NCBI GenBank assembly: GCA_017883215.1
Contig: JADGOA010000168.1
Coordinates: 1 to 8,067, forward strand
Direction of reading: 5' to 3'
Source of the DNA: Thermoanaerobaculia bacterium
GTDB taxonomy: Bacteria; Acidobacteriota; Thermoanaerobaculia; Gp7-AA8
Length of the DNA stretch: 8,067 nucleotides
Made by a program: the position numbers and the translations under genes. Positions 4,465-8,067 of the stretch are shown piece by piece. Under the pieces are notes generated by a model. The model saw nothing but the letters and a program-made list of their open reading frames with translations. It was not told the origin of the DNA and made no database searches. Position 1 is the first letter of the stretch. Every line of letters begins with the position of its first letter.

Positions 4465-7016
4465 CTCCCCCGCTACGCGTGGTCGGCAAGCCGCGCCGCC
4501 GGGTCGACGGCCGCGCGAAAGTCACGGGTCAGACGCTGTTCGCCGACGACCTCTCGTTCCCGCGGATGCTGTACTGCAGGTTCCTCCGCTCGCCGCATCC
4601 GCACGCGAAGATCCTCTCCGTCGACACCCGCCGTGCAGCCGGCGCACCCGGCGTGCACGCCGTGCTCACGGGCGCCGATTTCCCAATCCGCTACGGCATT
4701 CTTCCCGTCAGCCAGGACGAGGAGCCGCTCTGCCGCGATCGTGTGCGCATGACCGGCGATCCGGTCGCGGCGGTCATCGCCACGACGGAATCGGAAGCGT
4801 CCTCTGCGGCCGAGCTGATCGAGGTCGAATACGAGCTGCTCCAGACCATCGCCGATCCACTCGAGGCGCTCGCCACCGCCGAGCCGCGCATTCACGACTA
4901 CGGCGACCACGGGAACGTCCACAAGGCCGTGGCGCTGGAGTTCGGCGACGTCGAGCAGGCGCTGGCCGCATCGGACCGCATCTTCGACGATTTCTTCTTC
5001 TACGAGGGGAACACGCACCTCGCTCTCGAGCAGCATGCGTCGGTTGCGCTCCTCGATCGCGATGGAAAGCTCTGCCTCCATTCATCGACGCAGACGCCCC
5101 ACTACGTCCATCGAGCGCTCGCACGCGCCCTCGATCTGCCGCCGCATCGCATCCGTGTGATCGCCACGCCCAACGGCGGCGGGTTCGGCGGCAAGACCGA
5201 TCCGTTCAATCACGAGATCGTCGTGGCGAAGGCGGCCATGCTCACCGGACGCCCGGTGAAGATGACGCTCACGCGCGAGGAGGTCTTCTACTGCCACCGC
5301 GGACGCCACCCTGTGCTCATGCACTTCCGGACCGGCGTGAACAACGACGGGTCGATCATGGCGATGGACCTCGAAACGTTGCTGGACGGCGGCGCGTACG
5401 GCAGCTACGGCGTGGCGTCGACCTTCTACACCGGCGCGCTGCAGACCGTCACGTACCACCTCCCCCGCTACCGCTTCCGCGGCTGCCGCACGTTCACGAA
5501 CAAGCCGCCCTGCGGCCCGAAACGAGGCCACGGAACTCCGCAGCCGCGCTTCGGTCAGGAGGTGCAGCTCGACAAGATCGCCGTGGCCATCGGCAAAGAT
5601 CCGGCCGACCTTCGCCTGCAACAGCTCGCGCCCGCGCACTCCCTCACGGCGAACTGGATGCAACTCGGGACGGTGGGCCTGCGCGAGTGCATCGAGAAGG
5701 TCGTCGACGGATCCGGCTGGCGTTCGAAGTGGCAGAAGCTTCCCCACGGGCGCGGCATCGGTCTGGCCTGCTCGTCGTATCTCTGCGGCGCAGGTCTGCC
5801 GATCTACTGGAACGCCCTCCCCCACTCCGCGGTGCAGCTGAAGCTCGATCGCTCCGGACTGGTCACGCTCTTCTGCGGTGCGACCGAAGTCGGCCAAGGC
5901 TCCGACGACGTTCTGGCCGGTGTCGTCGCCGAGGTTCTCGGCGTCGATCCCGACGACATCAAGCTGGTCACCGGCGACACCGACCTGACACCGGTCGACC
6001 TCGGTTCCTACTCGAGCCGCGTCACATTGATGGCCGGCAACGCCGCCATTCAGGCCGCCGAACGTGCGCGCTCGATCCTCGCCGCGGCCGTCGGCGCGAA
6101 GCTCGGGATTCCGGAAGAAAGTCTCGTCTTCGCAGAGAGCCGTGTCTTCGATGCAGCCGATCCCGGGCAGGGAGTGAGCTTCCAGGACGCCGTCATACTC
6201 GCCGAAACCGCGAATGGGGCGCTGGCGACGATCGGATCTTACACACCGCCGCCATCGGCGGCGAAGTACAAAGGTGGCGGAGTGGGACCGTCGCCCTCGT
6301 ACAGCTACAGCGCGGCCGTCGTCGAAGTCGAAGTCGATCCCTCGACCGGCTGGCTGCGCGTCGACAGGGTCTGGATCGCTCACGACATCGGGCGCGCCCT
6401 CAATCCGGTGCTCGTCCGCGGACAGATCGAAGGGGGCGTCTACATGGCGTTAGGCGAAGCCCTGATGGAGGAGTCGGCCATGCGCCGCCTTCCGCCGCGG
6501 CTGTCGCATGCGCTCGTGCACAAGATGCCTTCCATGCTCGAGTACAAGAGCCCGACGACGCTGGAGATGCCCGACATCGTCACGTATCTCGTCGAAGATC
6601 CGGAGCCCAACGGTCCGTTCGGCGCAAAGGAAGTCGGGCAGGGTCCGCTGCTCCCGATCATGCCCGCCGTAGCGAATGCAGTGTTCGATGCCGTAGGGGT
6701 GCGCGTCGACGAAGTGCCGATCACTCCGGAAAAAATCCTCCGTGCGATGAAGAACAGCGATCGGCGCGTCGGTCCGACGAAATTTCCGGCGATCCACTGG
6801 CCGGAAACCGTGCATGTCCCACCCCCCTGGGAAGGCGGCGACGGGAAAGCCACGAAAGACAAAGCGCCGAAATCGAACATCCCCCTTGCCGGAGCACAGA
6901 CAGGAGTGTCTGTGCCACAACAGGCAGGGGTGTCTGTACCACAGGAGAGCAGAACATGTGGCACAGACACTCCTGTCTGTGCCCCCTCCACTCCGGCGGA
7001 GGTGGTGCGCAAATGA
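4461..7016 (+). CDS. hcrA: Molybdenum hydroxylase large (Mo-cofactor) subunit, 4-hydroxybenzoyl-CoA reductase alpha-like, with repeat-derived C-terminus
   Basis: Catalytic subunit binding molybdopterin cytosine dinucleotide (family knowledge). If it is a true 4-hydroxybenzoyl-CoA reductase, it removes the para-hydroxyl of 4-hydroxybenzoyl-CoA to give benzoyl-CoA. The 851-residue product has the N-terminal hammerhead domain (about 10-125) and the Mo-binding domains (about 145-762). Visible landmarks are the GGGFGGK loop at 239-245, PPCGPKRGHGT at 349-359, TEVGQGS at 475-481, the GGGVGPSPSYSYSA stretch at 605-618, and KEVGQGP at 723-729 with E724 in the place of the family's catalytic glutamate. 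ATGA overlap with the upstream gene and a weak GAGG 7 bases before ATG fix the start. Thauera HcrA has about 770 residues. Here the recognisable core stops near residue 762 and a tail of about 90 residues follows, of which roughly residues 810-846 are encoded by a palindromic repeat (6888-6997). Other family substrates remain possible. Confidence 0.88.
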   Translation: MTPPLRVVGKPRRRVDGRAKVTGQTLFADDLSFPRMLYCRFLRSPHPHAKILSVDTRRAAGAPGVHAVLTGADFPIRYGILPVSQDEEPLCRDRVRMTGDPVAAVIATTESEASSAAELIEVEYELLQTIADPLEALATAEPRIHDYGDHGNVHKAVALEFGDVEQALAASDRIFDDFFFYEGNTHLALEQHASVALLDRDGKLCLHSSTQTPHYVHRALARALDLPPHRIRVIATPNGGGFGGKTDPFNHEIVVAKAAMLTGRPVKMTLTREEVFYCHRGRHPVLMHFRTGVNNDGSIMAMDLETLLDGGAYGSYGVASTFYTGALQTVTYHLPRYRFRGCRTFTNKPPCGPKRGHGTPQPRFGQEVQLDKIAVAIGKDPADLRLQQLAPAHSLTANWMQLGTVGLRECIEKVVDGSGWRSKWQKLPHGRGIGLACSSYLCGAGLPIYWNALPHSAVQLKLDRSGLVTLFCGATEVGQGSDDVLAGVVAEVLGVDPDDIKLVTGDTDLTPVDLGSYSSRVTLMAGNAAIQAAERARSILAAAVGAKLGIPEESLVFAESRVFDAADPGQGVSFQDAVILAETANGALATIGSYTPPPSAAKYKGGGVGPSPSYSYSAAVVEVEVDPSTGWLRVDRVWIAHDIGRALNPVLVRGQIEGGVYMALGEALMEESAMRRLPPRLSHALVHKMPSMLEYKSPTTLEMPDIVTYLVEDPEPNGPFGAKEVGQGPLLPIMPAVANAVFDAVGVRVDEVPITPEKILRAMKNSDRRVGPTKFPAIHWPETVHVPPPWEGGDGKATKDKAPKSNIPLAGAQTGVSVPQQAGVSVPQESRTCGTDTPVCAPSTPAEVVRK
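6894..6919 (+). repeat. Left arm (unit A) of the 26-base inverted repeat
   Basis: Exact reverse complement of 6957-6982. The two arms could form a 26-bp stem with a 37-base loop in the mRNA, or each arm can fold alone as a 9-bp hairpin with a 4-base loop. The nearby copy at 6922-6942 has lost perfect self-complementarity (AGGCAGGGG instead of AGACAGGAG), which suggests it is an older copy. Confidence 0.9.
6957..6982 (-). repeat. Right arm (unit C) of the 26-base inverted repeat
   Basis: Inverted exact copy of 6894-6919, containing the hairpin GCACAGACA / CTCC / TGTCTGTGC at 6961-6982. It ends 15 bases before the Shine-Dalgarno site of the FAD subunit gene, so any structure it forms lies between the two coding regions' translation signals. 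Confidence 0.9.
6988..7005 (+). promoter_or_regulatory. Small hairpin covering the Shine-Dalgarno site of the FAD subunit gene
   Basis: CCACTCC (6988-6994) pairs with GGAG/TGG (6998-7001 and 7003-7005) around a GGC loop with one bulged G. The 3' arm contains GGAGGT at 6998-7003, which is the ribosome binding site 9 bases before ATG at 7013. If it folds, the site would be hidden until ribosomes finishing the large subunit open it, giving coupled translation. The stem is short, so this is a suggestion. Confidence 0.4.
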
Positions 7017-8067
7017 TGCGGGCCGGCAACTTCCGCTATCACGTCGCGCGCTCCGCCGCCGACGCCGCGGCCGTGCTGGCGGGAGAAGGCCCGCAAGCGA
7101 TGCTCCTCGCGGGCGGAACAGATCTCGTCCCGAACATGAAGCGACGCCAGCAAACGCCCGCGGTGCTGGTGTCGCTCCGGCGTGCGGAGGATCTGCATGG
7201 AATCGCCATCAACGGCGATGTGACGATCGGCGCCGCGACATCGATCGCGGAGATCGTGCGCACGGCAGTGCTCCGTGAATCCCACAACGCGCTCTTCCGA
7301 GCCGCCGCGCAGCTGGCGACCCCGCTCATCCGCAACACGGCCACCATCGGCGGCAACCTCTGCCTCGACACCCGCTGCAACTACTACAACCAGAGCTACG
7401 AATGGCGGCGCGCCATCGATTTCTGCAAGAAGGCGCCGGGCCCTGAAGCGGTGGCCATCGACGATGCCCGCGCGAGCAACGCCACCTGCTGGGTTGCCCC
7501 TTCGAGCCCTCGATGCTGGGCCGTATCGTCGAGCGATCTCGCCCCGGCGCTGATCGCCTCGGGCGCGCACGTGAGGTTGCTCTCCGTAGAGGGCGAGCGC
7601 GAGATTCCTCTGGAGGCGCTCTATGCCGACGACGGCATGCGCTACCTGACCAGACGCCACGACGAAGTGCTGACGTCGATCCGCATTCCCGCGCAACCGG
7701 CGCGCTCCACCTACTGGAAACTTCGCCGGCGCGGCTCGTTCGATTTTCCCGTCCTCGGCGTCGCCGCGTCGATTCGCTTCGGCCGCGCCGGCGTCGTCGA
7801 AGAGGCTCGCGTCGTTCTCGGCGCCGTCGCCTCGCGACCGCTGCTGCTCGACGAATCGAGCATGCTCGTCGGGCACGCGCTTTCCGACGAGGCCATCGAC
7901 GGATTCGCAGAGCAGGCCTCGATGCACGCGAAACCGCTCGACAACACCGATTTCCACATGACCTGGCGCAAGACGGTGGCGAAGACGTTTCTGGCCGGCG
8001 TTCTGCGCGAGCTCCGCGGCGACGATCCTGCTGCATTCCCCCTTCTGATGCGCGAAGCGGCTCGGCC
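7013..8067 (+). CDS. hcrB: Molybdenum hydroxylase FAD/[4Fe-4S] subunit, 4-hydroxybenzoyl-CoA reductase beta-like (3'-truncated by window end)
   Basis: Flavin subunit linking the iron-sulfur chain to the external electron donor (a ferredoxin in Thauera). 351 codons are visible without a stop before the window ends. FAD-binding signatures are LLAGGTDLVPN (31-41) and TIGGNLC (111-117). C122, C138, C159 and C168 match the four ligands of the extra [4Fe-4S] cluster of 4-hydroxybenzoyl-CoA reductase (C122, C138, C146, C155 in Thauera HcrB). Ordinary xanthine dehydrogenase FAD subunits lack this loop, so it is the strongest evidence for the enzyme type. The C138-C159 interval is 13 residues longer than in Thauera, while C159-C168 keeps the 9-residue spacing. 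WKLRRRGSFDFPVLGVA (235-251) belongs to the C-terminal FAD domain. The start is ATG at 7013, overlapping the previous TGA, with GGAGGT 9 bases upstream; ATG at 7016 is an alternative. The Thauera protein has about 324 residues, so little is probably missing. Confidence 0.9.
   Translation, partial: MMRAGNFRYHVARSAADAAAVLAGEGPQAMLLAGGTDLVPNMKRRQQTPAVLVSLRRAEDLHGIAINGDVTIGAATSIAEIVRTAVLRESHNALFRAAAQLATPLIRNTATIGGNLCLDTRCNYYNQSYEWRRAIDFCKKAPGPEAVAIDDARASNATCWVAPSSPRCWAVSSSDLAPALIASGAHVRLLSVEGEREIPLEALYADDGMRYLTRRHDEVLTSIRIPAQPARSTYWKLRRRGSFDFPVLGVAASIRFGRAGVVEEARVVLGAVASRPLLLDESSMLVGHALSDEAIDGFAEQASMHAKPLDNTDFHMTWRKTVAKTFLAGVLRELRGDDPAAFPLLMREAAR

Larger units (their letters stand above)
6888..6997. 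repeat. Compound palindromic repeat (REP/MITE-like) inside the 3' end of the large-subunit gene
   Basis: Three related units are present. Unit A (6894-6915) is a perfect hairpin, GCACAGACA / GGAG loop / TGTCTGTGC. Unit B (6922-6942) repeats 6898-6918 in direct orientation at a 24-base period with 3 mismatches in 21. Unit C (6957-6982) is an exact 26-base reverse complement of 6894-6919 and is itself a perfect 9-bp hairpin. The set is framed by a 7-base inverted repeat, GCCGGAG at 6888-6894 and CTCCGGC at 6991-6997. No transposase is present. The element is read in frame as QTGVSVP, AGVSVP and GTDTPVC. It resembles dispersed short palindromes seen at gene ends in some acidobacterial-type genomes (memory, unverified). 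The outer boundaries are inferred. Confidence 0.8.

Noticed and set aside
6318..6345. Short GAAGTC tandem in the large-subunit gene
   Set aside because: It only encodes VVEVEVD, a conserved strand of the family, and has no further copies.
5082..6383. 433-codon open frame on the minus strand
   Set aside because: It is antisense to the conserved Mo-cofactor domains. Its product is rich in Arg, Val, Asp and Gly without any family motif, as expected of a shadow frame in GC-rich DNA.
6440..7957. 505-codon open frame on the minus strand
   Set aside because: It runs across two different real genes and the repeat element, has no recognisable domain, and lies opposite the FAD subunit with all its motifs intact.
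1..8067. tRNA, rRNA, CRISPR array or transposase gene
   Set aside because: The window is almost entirely filled by overlapping conserved genes. I saw no cloverleaf, no regularly spaced array and no transposase; the only repeats are the palindromic units at 6888-6997.

Overview
This is a GC-rich window in which every supported gene lies on the + strand. It looks like chromosomal DNA of a diderm, respiring bacterium. One gene encodes a lipid-anchored cytochrome c, and the quinol-oxidising complex has a split cytochrome b with a large multihaem partner. I know that combination mainly from Acidobacteriota, Desulfobacterota/Geobacter-like bacteria and Planctomycetota. A short palindromic repeat near the right end translates to peptides such as QTGVSVP and GTDTPVC, which I associate from memory with Acidobacteriota and similar genomes. 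The taxonomic placement is a low-confidence inference.

Left half (3-3864): a tightly overlapping four-gene run for a cytochrome bc-type quinol oxidoreductase. Its members are the cytochrome b N-terminal half (four haem-ligand His), the cytochrome b C-terminal half (subunit IV-like, with APWY in place of PEWY), a 672-residue membrane-anchored protein with eight CXXCH motifs, and a small monohaem cytochrome c lipoprotein. A Rieske gene is not visible but may lie just upstream, because the first ATG sits in an ATGA context typical of an overlapping gene end. Electrons would run from menaquinol or quinol through the b haems (and a presumed Rieske protein) to the octahaem protein, then to the lipoprotein and a periplasmic acceptor.

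Junction (3865-3966): about 100 bases with a bulged hairpin directly after the lipoprotein gene, then an excellent Shine-Dalgarno sequence serving a 13-codon mini-ORF (3929-3970). The mini-ORF's stop codon overlaps the start of the next gene. It looks like a leader peptide that couples translation into the second gene group. I see no convincing promoter here.

Right half (3967-8067 and beyond): a three-gene molybdenum hydroxylase (xanthine oxidase family) in the order small 2x[2Fe-2S] subunit, large Mo-cofactor subunit, FAD subunit. The FAD subunit carries the extra four-cysteine loop diagnostic of 4-hydroxybenzoyl-CoA reductase, so the set is best read as an HcrCAB-like enzyme that reductively removes a phenolic hydroxyl from an aromatic CoA thioester in anaerobic aromatic catabolism. 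The FAD subunit is cut by the window end. The last part of the large-subunit gene is invaded, in frame, by a compound palindromic repeat of about 110 bases that ends at the ribosome binding site of the FAD subunit gene.

The points most worth a second look are the leader mini-ORF, the in-frame repeat element, the Cys-for-Met replacement at the last haem of the octahaem protein, the 13-residue insertion inside the [4Fe-4S] loop, and the b6-type histidine spacing without the cysteine that holds haem c_n.
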